From Streptomyces candidus (GTDB lineage: Bacteria; Actinomycetota; Actinomycetes; Streptomycetales; Streptomycetaceae), in NCBI RefSeq assembly GCF_014207445.1, contig NZ_JACHEM010000011.1:124001-188000 (forward strand): a stretch of 64,000 bases of DNA. The letters run 5' to 3'. Below the pieces are notes generated by a model. That model saw only the letters and a program-made list of their open reading frames with translations. It had not been told where the DNA came from and made no database searches. Below, in pieces: positions 52,507 to 61,078 of this stretch. A program made the translations under genes and the position numbers. Position 1 is the first letter of the stretch; each line of letters starts with the position of its first letter.

Positions 52507-53796
52507 CTACCGGTCGTCGGCTCCCACCCGCAGCAGCGTCGTGCCGTGTGCGGGCACCGTCGCGGAGAGCGTGCCCGCGGACCGGACCTCCGTCTTGCGC
52601 CACAGGTCGCGCACCCGGTAGCCGGGGGCGTCGGGCAGACCGGCGGCGGTCGCGGCGGTCGTGATGCGCTGCGGCTTGTCGCTCTCGTTGAACAGGGCGA
52701 CGGCACGGCTGCCGTCTGCCAGCTCCTTGGCGACGACCCAGCGGCCGCCCTCCGAGGAGACCACCGATCCCTGCCTGCCGAGCGGGTCCTGGTCGACGGC
52801 GACGACCTCCCGGTTGGAGAGGATGGCGAAGGTCGCGGGGGAGGCCTTGCGCAGGTCTGTGCTGATGAACAGCGGGGCAGCCATGATGGACCACATGGAG
52901 AAGTGCGTGCGGTACTCCGTGTCGGTCATGCCGCCGTTGCCCACCTCCAGCAGGTCCGGGTCGTTCCAGCCGCCGGGACCCGCGTGGTCGGCCAGCCGCA
53001 GGTTCTCCTTCATGATCCCCAGCATGATGGGCCACTTGTCCTTGATGTCCCGGGTGGTGCGCCACATGTGGCCGACGTCCCGGCCCCACTCCCACGGCCG
53101 GTACGAGCCCCACTCGCAGAGGCTGTAGAGGATGGGGCGACCGGTCCGGGCGGACGCGGCCTGCAACGCGTCGCGCATGGTGGTGTACCGGAGCATGTGG
53201 TCGACGCCCTCGTTGTTGCAGTTGTCGTACTTGAGGAAGTCGATGCCCCACTCGGCGAACTGCTGTGCGTCGCTGTACTCGTGGTTCAGTGCGCCGGGCA
53301 TGCCGACACTGTCGCAGGTCCGGGTGCCCGCGCTGCTGTACAGGCCGAACTTCAGCCCTTTGGAGTGGACGTAGTCGGCGACCGCCTTGATCCCGTGGGG
53401 GAAGCGGACGGGATCCGGCACCAGCTTGCCCGCGGCGTCGCGCTGCGGCTTCGCCCAGCAGTCGTCGAGATTGACGTACTCGTAGCCGGCGTCCTTGAGC
53501 CCCTTCGAGACGAAGAGGTCGGCGATGCCCTTGATCATGGCCTCGTTGAACTCGGCACGGCAGTGGGTGGAGTTCCAGTTGTTGAAACCCATGGGCGGGG
53601 TGAGCGCCAGCGCTCCGGGGAGGGAGCGTTGGGCAGGGGCGGAGGGCTCCGCTCCGGCGGAGGGCTGTGCGGCGGAGGACGGCGCCGTGACGCACACCGC
53701 CCACAGCAGTCCGGCGGCGAGGGCAGCGGCCACCCCCGGGCGGGGCGCACGACGCGAGCGGCGGGGCGGGACCGGGCGACCGGACGAGGGGTGCAT
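52507..53796 (-). CDS. Secreted alpha-galactosidase, GH27
   Basis: 429 residues with an Arg-rich N-terminus and hydrophobic signal (about 1-43). GH27 barrel: LALTPPMGFNNWN, YVNLDDCWA, nucleophile FLKYDNCN (Asp191), and acid/base GGWNDPDLLEVG (Asp279). A C-terminal beta domain is present (about 350-429). It would release galactose from plant galactosides outside the cell. GGAGG is 8 bases before ATG 53796. Convergent with the ROK kinase and part of the LacI module. Confidence 0.94.
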   Translation of the reverse strand: MHPSSGRPVPPRRSRRAPRPGVAAALAAGLLWAVCVTAPSSAAQPSAGAEPSAPAQRSLPGALALTPPMGFNNWNSTHCRAEFNEAMIKGIADLFVSKGLKDAGYEYVNLDDCWAKPQRDAAGKLVPDPVRFPHGIKAVADYVHSKGLKFGLYSSAGTRTCDSVGMPGALNHEYSDAQQFAEWGIDFLKYDNCNNEGVDHMLRYTTMRDALQAASARTGRPILYSLCEWGSYRPWEWGRDVGHMWRTTRDIKDKWPIMLGIMKENLRLADHAGPGGWNDPDLLEVGNGGMTDTEYRTHFSMWSIMAAPLFISTDLRKASPATFAILSNREVVAVDQDPLGRQGSVVSSEGGRWVVAKELADGSRAVALFNESDKPQRITTAATAAGLPDAPGYRVRDLWRKTEVRSAGTLSATVPAHGTTLLRVGADDR

Positions 53797-53948
53797 GGAG
53801 AGTTCCTCCGTAACGGCGGATGAACACGACCGGCTCAGCAAAACACGGACGCCGCGGCGGTGCCCGCAGGCGACCGGCGTGTTCACGCCGCGAAGACCGG
53901 ACGGACGGTCAGGGGTGGCGTGCCCCGGGCACGGGTACGTTGATCCCG

Positions 53949-54506
53949 GTGACCGTCGACGACGCACCCCTCACCGAAGCCCGTCTCCTCGCGCAGCGCC
54001 TCGGGCTGCAACCCCTGCCCGTGGAGGGCGGGTTGTTCCGGCAGACCTGGGCGGGGCCGGCCGACGGAACGGGGCGGCCCGCCGGCACGGCGATACTCGT
54101 CCTGCTGACCTCGGCCCCCGGCGACTTCTCGGCGCTGCACCGGCTGCCCGTCGACGAGATGTGGCACTTCTACCGCGGTGATCCGCTGGAGCTGCTGCTC
54201 CTGGCCCCGGACGGCACCGACCGCCTCGTACCGCTCGGAGACTTCGCCCGGGGCGGTCCCGTGCAGTACGTCGTACGGGCGGGAACGTGGATGGGGGCGC
54301 GCGTGGCGCCCGGCGGCGCCTGGTCGTTGTTCGGTACGACGATGGCTCCCGGATTCCTGCCCGCGGACTACGAGGGCGGGGACGCGCGACAGCTCGGTGC
54401 CCGCTATCCGCAACAGGCCGCCCTCATCCGGGAACTGTGCCGCGACGGAGCACCGCTCAGCATGATCTACGGCAAGGAAGGCAACGAAGGTGACGGAAAT
54501 GCGTGA
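53949..54506 (+). CDS. Cupin_5 (DUF985) family protein
   Basis: 185 residues. Cupin motifs: LPVDEMWHFYRGDPLELLLL (His-containing motif 1) and GARVAPGGAWSLFGTTMAPGF (motif 2). A beta-barrel that may bind a metal or sugar-like ligand. GTG 53949 has no ribosome site; TACGTT about 10 bases upstream suggests a leaderless transcript. It overlaps the SDR gene by 8-17 bases, so they form an operon. Confidence 0.83.
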   Translation: MTVDDAPLTEARLLAQRLGLQPLPVEGGLFRQTWAGPADGTGRPAGTAILVLLTSAPGDFSALHRLPVDEMWHFYRGDPLELLLLAPDGTDRLVPLGDFARGGPVQYVVRAGTWMGARVAPGGAWSLFGTTMAPGFLPADYEGGDARQLGARYPQQAALIRELCRDGAPLSMIYGKEGNEGDGNA

Positions 54507-55272
54507 GGCGGACCCGTGGGACCTGAGCGGACGCGTCGCCCTGGTGACCGGCGCCAGCGGTCGGGTCGGCCGGGGAATCGCGGAGAGGTTCGCCGCCGCC
54601 GGGGCCGACGTCGTCATCCACTACCGGCAGGACGAGAAGTCGGCCATGGCGCTCGTCACGCGGATCGTGGACGCCGGCGGCCGCGCCCTGTCCGTACAGG
54701 CGGACCTGACGCGCGAGTCCGAATGCCGACGGCTGGTCGAGACGGCGGCGGACTGGCGGGGCGGGCTGGACGTGCTGGTCAACAACGCGGGGATCCAGCC
54801 CACCCTCGACCTGGCGGACATGACCGCCGACGACTGGCGGGAGATGTACGACGCCAACACCACCAGCGCCTTCTGCTGCACCCGCGCCGCCGCGCCGCTC
54901 CTGGCCGCGAGGGGCGGCGGCAGCGTCGTCCACGTGGCCTCGATCGAGGCCGGTCAGGCCGCGCCGGGGCATGCGCACTACTGCGCGTCCAAGGCCGCAC
55001 TGGTCATGTTCGCCCGCTCCGCCGCCCTGGAGTACGGTCGGGACGGCATCCGCGTCAACAGCGTCTCGCCGGGCCTGATCGACCACCCCGGCCTCGCCGG
55101 CGAATGGCCCGAGGGGGTGCGCCGCTGGGGCGCGGCCGCCCCGCTGCAGCGGCTCGGCACGCCCGAGGACGTCGGCAACGCGTGCGTCTTCCTCGCCTCC
55201 GACGCCGCCGCCTGGATCTCCGGTACGGACCTCGTGGTGGACGGAGGGATCAGCGCGCGGCCCACCTGGTGA
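54490..55272 (+). CDS. Short-chain dehydrogenase/reductase
   Basis: 260 residues with NAD(P) motif VTGASGRVGRG (about 18-28), NNAGI, catalytic Ser VHVASIEA and YCASKAA, and the C-terminal DLVVDGGIS of 3-oxoacyl-ACP-reductase-like SDRs. Start is GTG 54490 or ATG 54499; both have a GAAGG-type site. Overlaps the cupin gene. Substrate unknown. Confidence 0.9.
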   Translation: MTEMREADPWDLSGRVALVTGASGRVGRGIAERFAAAGADVVIHYRQDEKSAMALVTRIVDAGGRALSVQADLTRESECRRLVETAADWRGGLDVLVNNAGIQPTLDLADMTADDWREMYDANTTSAFCCTRAAAPLLAARGGGSVVHVASIEAGQAAPGHAHYCASKAALVMFARSAALEYGRDGIRVNSVSPGLIDHPGLAGEWPEGVRRWGAAAPLQRLGTPEDVGNACVFLASDAAAWISGTDLVVDGGISARPTW

Positions 55273-55290
55273 CCCGGCGCCGACACGCCG

Positions 55291-55476
55291 TCAGAGGGCG
55301 GCGACCTCCGCGGGCGCCGCCGCCTGCGCCACGACCACCAGGAACGCGTCCGCGTCCAGGTCCATCACCACTTCGGCCGGGCAGCCCTCCGTGCGCCGCG
55401 CGTGGGCGTACTCCTCGGCGGGCCAGCTTCCCCGCGGGCCACCGGCCGGAAAACGACGCAAAACCGTGCGGTTCAT
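55291..55476 (-). CDS. Small hypothetical protein, 61 residues
   Basis: MNRTVLRRFPAGGPRGSWPA then EEYAHARRTEGCPAEVVMDL and DADAFLVVV, with a short Ala-rich tail. GAGGGG lies 6 bases before ATG 55476. Composition is that of a small soluble protein; a single Cys. Minus strand, convergent with the SDR gene. Family not recognised. Confidence 0.72.
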   Translation of the reverse strand: MNRTVLRRFPAGGPRGSWPAEEYAHARRTEGCPAEVVMDLDADAFLVVVAQAAAPAEVAAL

Positions 55477-55738
55477 GCCGCACCCCTCTCATCCGTGCTC
55501 CTGCTGTACCTCTGTGCGCCCAACGAGACTCCGTGACGACGGGTCACGGCCGCAGCCGTCCCGGGGCGCCCCCATTATCTGCATCGACGCCGTTCGACGG
55601 GTGCGGCGTTGCCCGCGGCGGGACACAGCACTGCCACGGTTGTGTCCGCGGCCCGTCGCGGGCACCATGCCGCGGGACCGGCTGTTCGTGGCAGGGTGTT
55701 GCGGGCAGTCCACTGGGGGCAACGGCAGAGGGGGAACC
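55477..55738. other. Intergenic stretch
   Basis: 262 bases between the small minus-strand gene and the TmrB-NUDIX gene. Must hold two divergent promoters. No clear hairpin or gene; the weak frames here lack ribosome sites. Confidence 0.35.
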
Positions 55739-56779
55739 GTGATTGTTTGGGTCAACGGTGCGTTCGGGGCGGGCAAGACGACTACCGCGCGCGAACTGAT
55801 CGATCTGATCCCGAACAGCACCTTCTACGACCCGGAGGTGACCGGCGCCGCGCTCGAACACCTGCTGCCGCCCAAACGCCTCGCCGAGGTGGGCGACTTC
55901 CAGGACCTCCCCATGTGGCGGCGCATGGTCGTGGACACGGCGGCCGCCCTGCTCGCGGAGATGGGCGGGGTGCTCGTGGTGCCCATGACGCTGCTCAGGC
56001 AGGAGTACCGGGACGAGATCTTCGGCGGGCTCGCGTCACGCCGCATCCCGGTGCGGCACGTGCTGCTCCAGGTGGAGGAAACGATCCTGCGGGAGCGGAT
56101 CGCGGCCCGTGCGGAGCCCGGAGGGAGCGCGGCGGACGCCGGGCTGCGGGTGCGGCAGCGGGCGTACGACCACATCGAGCCCTACCTGGCCGCACTGGAG
56201 TGGATCGTTTCCGACGCGCACGTCGTCGACGGCAGCCGGCTCACCCCGTACGAGGCGGCCGTGGCCGTCGCCGAGGCGGTGCGGTCCGGGGCGGCCCGAC
56301 CCTGCGACATCGTGCAGACGCCGCCGCCGACCGCCGAGACCCTCGCCGCGGGAGTGCTGCTCTTCGACGAGGCGGACAGGGTGCTGCTCGTCGACCCGAC
56401 GTACAAGCCCGGTTGGGAGTTCCCCGGTGGGGTGGTCGAGCGGGGGGAGGCACCCGCGCGTGCGGGGGTGCGGGAGGTCGCCGAGGAGACCGGGATACGA
56501 CTGGAACGGGTGCCCCGGCTCCTGGTCGTGGACTGGGAACCGCCCCGCCCACCCGGATTCGGCGGGCTTAGGCTGCTGTTCGACGGCGGGCGGCTGGACG
56601 GGGAATCGGTGGAACGGGTGCTGCTGCCGGGGCCAGAGCTGCGGGAGTGGCGGTTTGTGAGAGAGGAGGACGCGGCCCGGCTGCTGCCGCCGGAACGGTA
56701 CGAGCGTCTGCGGTGGGCGCTGCGGGCCCGGGAACGGGGCACGGTGCTCAACCTGGAGGCGGGGGTGCCGGTCGGCTGA
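55739..56779 (+). CDS. TmrB-like P-loop protein fused to a NUDIX hydrolase
   Basis: 346 residues. Residues 1-175 resemble TmrB (tunicamycin-resistance ATP-binding protein): VIVWVNGAFGAGKTTTAREL with Walker A at 7-15, FYDPEVTGAALEHLLP, DFQDLPMWRRM and GGVLVVPMTLLRQEY. Residues about 200-330 are a NUDIX hydrolase with the box GVVERGE-x7-REVAEETGI near 232. So a nucleotide-binding domain and a nucleotide-pyrophosphate hydrolase share one chain. GTG 55739 with AGAGGGG close upstream. Cellular role unknown: antibiotic tolerance or nucleotide-sugar clean-up are possibilities. Confidence 0.82.
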   Translation: MIVWVNGAFGAGKTTTARELIDLIPNSTFYDPEVTGAALEHLLPPKRLAEVGDFQDLPMWRRMVVDTAAALLAEMGGVLVVPMTLLRQEYRDEIFGGLASRRIPVRHVLLQVEETILRERIAARAEPGGSAADAGLRVRQRAYDHIEPYLAALEWIVSDAHVVDGSRLTPYEAAVAVAEAVRSGAARPCDIVQTPPPTAETLAAGVLLFDEADRVLLVDPTYKPGWEFPGGVVERGEAPARAGVREVAEETGIRLERVPRLLVVDWEPPRPPGFGGLRLLFDGGRLDGESVERVLLPGPELREWRFVREEDAARLLPPERYERLRWALRARERGTVLNLEAGVPVG

Positions 56780-56809
56780 GCGCACGGGGCGTCCGGTGAG
56801 CCGAGGTTG

Positions 56810-57520
56810 CTACCCGGCGGACGAGGCTTGTTCCGCCGCGGTGAGCAGCCGGGTCGCGGCGTCCTCCGTGAGCGGGTCGCCGTGCCCGAAGCAGGCGACG
56901 GACGGGGCGAGCGAAGCCAGCCGGCGCATGGTGGCCAGCGCCTGCGGGCGGTCCACGTTGAAGACACCGAGCATCACCTCGCCGACGGCGGCGACGCAGT
57001 CCCCGGTGAACAGGACGCCGTGGTGCGGGAGATGGACGCCGATCGAGCCGTCCGTGTGGCCCGGGGCGTGCACGACGCGCGCCCCGCCGCCGAAGCCGAG
57101 GAGGTCGCCGTCCTCCAGTTCACGGTCCACCCGGGTGGGCGGGGCGGGTGGAACCGTCAGCCCGTGCCGGTACAGCGGCACCTCCCAGTCCAGCAGGTCG
57201 GGCTCCGGGGTGGGCGCGTCGCCCCGCACCACCGGCGCGTCCAGGCGGTGTGCCAGCACCTGGGCCCCGTACCGGGCTGCCAGCTCCTCGGCGGCGCCCA
57301 CGTGGTCGCGATGACAGTGGGTGAGCACGATGCGGCGCAGGTCCCGTGGATCGCGGCCGAGGCTGCGGATCGCCCGCTCGATGTCGGCGGCGGCATCCCG
57401 GTGCCCGGCGTCGATCAGGGTCAACTCGGTTCCCGAGGCGCCCTGTTCACGCCACAGGTAGGCCTGGCCGATGGGGAAACGCAGCATGTGGAGGTGCGGC
57501 AGTATCTCTACGAGGTCCAT
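56810..57520 (-). CDS. Metallo-beta-lactamase-fold hydrolase
   Basis: 236 residues. Metal motif THCHRDHVGAAEEL (HxHxDH near 72, here HCHRDH) plus VHAPGHTDGS (His near 140) and the late His in FGHGDPL. Glyoxalase-II/lactonase-like MBL group, cytoplasmic. No clear ribosome site at ATG 57520. The gene lies 93 bases beyond the M20 peptidase start direction, both on the minus strand but with convergent TmrB-NUDIX downstream. Substrate unknown. Confidence 0.88.
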   Translation of the reverse strand: MDLVEILPHLHMLRFPIGQAYLWREQGASGTELTLIDAGHRDAAADIERAIRSLGRDPRDLRRIVLTHCHRDHVGAAEELAARYGAQVLAHRLDAPVVRGDAPTPEPDLLDWEVPLYRHGLTVPPAPPTRVDRELEDGDLLGFGGGARVVHAPGHTDGSIGVHLPHHGVLFTGDCVAAVGEVMLGVFNVDRPQALATMRRLASLAPSVACFGHGDPLTEDAATRLLTAAEQASSAG

Positions 57521-57613
57521 GCGGCGAACGTACGAGACGCCGTACGCCCGCCGCAGGAATCTACGCTCAGCGCTGAGTTCGCCCAGCGCTGAGCAGCCGT
57601 CCCGGGCGGCGCG

Positions 57614-58981
57614 TCAGACCGTCTTGGCGGACGCGTAGTTGAGGAGGAACAGGGCCTCGGCGACCGACAGGCGCTCCAGTTCCTCGGGCGACACGCTCTC
57701 GTTCACCGCGTGGATCTGTGCCTCCGGCTCGCTCAGTCCGATGAGGAGGATCTCCGCCCGCGGGTGGAGCGAGGCGAGCGTGTTGCACAGCGGGATGGAG
57801 CCGCCCATGCCGGAGACCTGCATCTCCTCGCCGGGGTAGGCCACGCGCATGGCGTCCGCCATCGAGGTGTACGCCGGACTGCTGGTGTCCGCCTTGAACG
57901 GCTGGCCCTGGCCGACCTGCTCGACGGTGACCCGGGCACCCCACGGGGCGTGCGCGTGAAGGTGCGCGGTCAGCAGCTTCGTCGCCCCGGCCGCGTCCTG
58001 GCCCGGCGGCACCCGCAGGCTGATCTGCGCACGGGCACTCGCCTGGAGGGACGGCGTGGCGCCGACGACCGGCGGGCAGTCGATGCCGACCACGGTGACG
58101 GCCGGGCGCGCCCAGATCCGGTCGGCCACGGTGCCGTCGCCGATCAGGCCGACGCCGTCGCGCACCTTCGCGTCGCCGCGGAACTCCTCCTCCGGGTACT
58201 GCAGGCCGTCCCAGGTGCCGTCCGCGGTGAGACCGTCGACGGTCGTCGAGCCGTCCGCGTCCCGCAGCGACGCCAGCAGATGGATCATCGCGGCGAGGGC
58301 GTCGGGGGCGGCGCCGCCGAACTGCCCCGAGTGCAGGTTGCCTTCGAGGGTGTCCAGGGTGACCCGCAGCATCGTCATGCCGCGCAGGGTGGCCGTCACG
58401 GTCGGCAGGCCGACGCGGAAGTTGCCGGTGTCGCCGATCACGACGGTGTCGGCGGCCAGCAGGTCCGGGTGCGCCTCCGCGTACCGCTCCAGGCCCCCGG
58501 TGGCCTGCTCCTCGGATCCCTCGACGACGACCTTCACGGAGACCGGGACGCCGCCGTTCTCCTTCAGCGCGCGCAGCGCGAGCAGGTGCATGAGGAAGCC
58601 GCCCTTGCAGTCGGCGGCCCCGCGCCCGTACCAGCGGCCGTCGCGCTCGGTCAGCTCGAACGGCGGCGAGACCCACTCGTCCACGCCGAGCGGCGGCTGT
58701 ACGTCGTAGTGCGCATACAGCAGTACGGTCGGCGCGCCCTCGGGTCCCGGCAGGAAGCCGTACACCGACTGCGTCCCGTCGGGGGTGTCGAGCAGGGCGA
58801 CGTCCTCGAAGCCCTCGGCGCGCAGCGCGTCGGCGCACCAGTTCGCCGCGGCCTCGCACTCGCTCCTGGGGAACCGGGCGGGGTCCGCCACCGACTGGAA
58901 GGCGACCAGCTCGGCCAGCTCCGTCCTGGCACGGGGCATCAGCGCGGCGACGGACGCGGCGATCGGGTGGGTGGCGGTCAT
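57614..58981 (-). CDS. M20-family dipeptidase/metallopeptidase
   Basis: 455 residues. Metal ligands visible in LLYAHYDVQPP (His/Asp near 90), GRGAADCKGG, EGSEEQATGG (catalytic/ligand Glu) and the C-terminal IHAVNES block. Two-zinc M20 peptidase or deacylase, cytoplasmic. GGAG is 8 bases before ATG 58981. Divergent from the geranylgeranyl reductase-like gene. Confidence 0.93.
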   Translation of the reverse strand: MTATHPIAASVAALMPRARTELAELVAFQSVADPARFPRSECEAAANWCADALRAEGFEDVALLDTPDGTQSVYGFLPGPEGAPTVLLYAHYDVQPPLGVDEWVSPPFELTERDGRWYGRGAADCKGGFLMHLLALRALKENGGVPVSVKVVVEGSEEQATGGLERYAEAHPDLLAADTVVIGDTGNFRVGLPTVTATLRGMTMLRVTLDTLEGNLHSGQFGGAAPDALAAMIHLLASLRDADGSTTVDGLTADGTWDGLQYPEEEFRGDAKVRDGVGLIGDGTVADRIWARPAVTVVGIDCPPVVGATPSLQASARAQISLRVPPGQDAAGATKLLTAHLHAHAPWGARVTVEQVGQGQPFKADTSSPAYTSMADAMRVAYPGEEMQVSGMGGSIPLCNTLASLHPRAEILLIGLSEPEAQIHAVNESVSPEELERLSVAEALFLLNYASAKTV

Positions 58982-59203
58982 GGGCGCAACTCCTCGTGGG
59001 TGCGACGGGGAAACGGCTGGGTGAGGCGGTGTGCGGTGCGGGGCAGCCGCATCGGCGACGCGGGTTCCGACCGTGCTTCCGGGACGTTTGTGCGTACGGG
59101 GAAGACGTGACCGATCCTCCCACAGGGGAGCCCGCGTCGGCCGCGCCGTAGGATGCCGCAGGAAAGCATGGGGCACGGGTCGGATCAGGAGCAGAAGCAC
59201 ATC
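58982..59203. other. Divergent intergenic region
   Basis: 222 bases between the M20 peptidase and the FAD oxidoreductase. Holds both promoters. No palindrome or hairpin stands out. Confidence 0.35.
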
Positions 59204-60466
59204 GTGAGCAGCGAGAACGCAGACGCCACAGCAGACGCCGGACACGAGCGGGGCGAGGACGGCGGGCCCGTGTGGGACGTCGTGGTGGTCGGGGCAGGGC
59301 CCGCCGGGGCCTCCGCGGCGTACGCGGCGGCGAGCGCCGGGCGGCGCGTACTCCTGCTGGAGAAGGCGGAACTGCCCCGTTACAAGACGTGCGGCGGCGG
59401 CATCATCGGCCCGGCCCGCGACAGCCTTCCGCCCGGGTTCGTCCTGCCGCTGCGGGACCGGATCCACGCGGTGACCTTCTCGCTCGACGGGAAACTGACG
59501 CGTACCAGGAAGTCCCGCAAGATGCTGTTCGGCCTCGTCAACCGGGCCGAGTTCGACCAGGCGCTGGTGGACACGGCGACGAAGGCGGGCGCGGTCCTGC
59601 GCACCGGCGCCACCGTCGCCCGCGTGGAACAGCACGGCGCGGCGGTCCCCGACCGGCGGACCGCGGCCGTGATCCTCTCGGACGGGGAGACCGTACTCGC
59701 GCGGGCCGTCGTGGGCGCCGACGGCAGCGCCAGCCGGATAGGGACACACGTCGGTGTGGAACTCGACCAGGTCGACCTCGGCCTGGAGGCGGAGATCCCC
59801 GTGCCCGCGACCGTCGCCGAGGACTGGGCCGGCCGGGTGCACCTCGATTGGGGCCCCCTTCCCGGCAGTTACGGCTGGGTCTTCCCCAAGGGCGACACGC
59901 TGACCGTCGGCGTGATCGCGGCCAAGGGCGAAGGGGCCGCCACCAAGCAGTACTTGACGGACTACATCGCCCGTCTCGGCCTCTCCGGCTTCGAGCCCTC
60001 GATCTCCTCCGGGCACCTGACCCGCTGCCGCGCCGCCGGATCACCGTTGTCGCGGGGCCGTGTGCTGGTGTGCGGCGACGCGGCGGGCCTGCTGGAGCCG
60101 TGGACCCGTGAGGGGATCTCCTTCGCACTGCGGTCGGGACGGCTGGCGGGGGAGTGGGCGGTACGGATCGCCGAGGCGCAGGACGCGGTCGACGCCCGGC
60201 GGCAGGCCCTCAACTACGCCTTCGCGGTCAAGGCCGGGCTGGGCGTGGAGATGGGCGTCGGCAAGCGCCTGCTCACCCAGTTCGCACGTCACCCGGCAGT
60301 GATGCACACCGCGCTCACCGGTTTCCGGCCGGCCTGGAGGGCGTTCGCCCGGGTGACCAGCGGAGCGACGACCCTGGCCGAGCTGGTGCGGATGCACCCG
60401 GTGGCGCACCGGATGCTGAGCGCGACGCACAAGCCGGACACGGCGCCCGAGCGCGACGTGAAGTAG
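59204..60466 (+). CDS. Geranylgeranyl reductase-family FAD oxidoreductase
   Basis: 420 residues from GTG 59204 (ATG 59168, with AGGAAAG just upstream, is an alternative). FAD motif VVVVGAGPAGASAAYAA (about 24-40), KTCGGGI, and VLVCGDAAGLLEPWTREGISFALRSGRLAGEW mark the GGR family, which reduces isoprenoid double bonds in menaquinone or lipid side chains. A cytoplasmic or membrane-peripheral flavoprotein. Ends in a polar tail. Confidence 0.9.
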   Translation: MSSENADATADAGHERGEDGGPVWDVVVVGAGPAGASAAYAAASAGRRVLLLEKAELPRYKTCGGGIIGPARDSLPPGFVLPLRDRIHAVTFSLDGKLTRTRKSRKMLFGLVNRAEFDQALVDTATKAGAVLRTGATVARVEQHGAAVPDRRTAAVILSDGETVLARAVVGADGSASRIGTHVGVELDQVDLGLEAEIPVPATVAEDWAGRVHLDWGPLPGSYGWVFPKGDTLTVGVIAAKGEGAATKQYLTDYIARLGLSGFEPSISSGHLTRCRAAGSPLSRGRVLVCGDAAGLLEPWTREGISFALRSGRLAGEWAVRIAEAQDAVDARRQALNYAFAVKAGLGVEMGVGKRLLTQFARHPAVMHTALTGFRPAWRAFARVTSGATTLAELVRMHPVAHRMLSATHKPDTAPERDVK

Positions 60467-60495
60467 CACCGCCGCACACGACGGCCGCCGGATAC

Positions 60496-60545
60496 GGTCC
60501 GTCGGTCCGTCCTCGTCCGTCGGTCCGCCCTGGTCCGGCGGGCCG
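60496..60545. repeat. Imperfect 18-bp tandem repeat
   Basis: Copies at 60496-60513 and 60514-60531 differ at two positions, with a partial third (60532-60545). It lies just past the GGR stop codon. Probably incidental, though it could act in transcript termination. Confidence 0.5.
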
Positions 60546-60609
60546 TCGCGGGGCGGCCGTTTCCCTTTTGTACGGGCAGGTGGCCGTGGGCACGGCCGGC
60601 CCGATGCGG

Positions 60610-60854
60610 CTACGAGTCGGCGCGGGTGCGGCCCGGGTGGCCCGGCTGGGTGCCGGGCGCACCCCGGTAACGCCGCAGGACGTGCACGAGGCGTACCAGG
60701 AAGGCCACGGCGGCCAGTGTGCCCGCCGCGAGGCGGAGGATCCTCGTCACGGCGGGGGAGAGGTCGAGGAAGTAGACGGGGGACAGCAGCGCGCAGAGCG
60801 TGATCACGGCCAGCACAGCGGACTGACCAGCGCGTATCCGGTCTCGATGGTCAT
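60610..60854 (-). CDS. Small membrane protein, probably frameshifted
   Basis: The frame ending at 60610 encodes two hydrophobic helices (LAVITLCALLSPVYFLDL and LRLAAGTLAAVAFLVRLVHV) and a polar tail. Upstream of about base 60815 that frame has poor third-position GC, whereas the frame from ATG 60854 (MTIETGYALVS) has good GC there and then hits a TGA at 60804-60806. Removing two bases or adding one near 60820 would join them into one natural protein of about 80 residues. The coding frame is therefore real, but the start is either a later GTG or the gene has a frameshift. Function unknown. Confidence 0.5.
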
Positions 60855-61078
60855 GGCGTCGCGCTGTGCCTGCGTCCGGCGTGGCCGGGCCCCCGTTTCC
60901 ATGGGGGAAGCGTGACAAGCCGTACGGCCGTAGGGAAGAGGCCCGCTTCCCGGCCGTACGGTGGGTGCCCGGCGATCCCGAACTGCTGCGGGTGCGGCGG
61001 CGCCTCCGGTACAGGCTTGTCCGCGAGGTTGCCGCCGCACGCCCGGTGTCCCGGGTGTCCCGCGCCGGACGCCGGACC

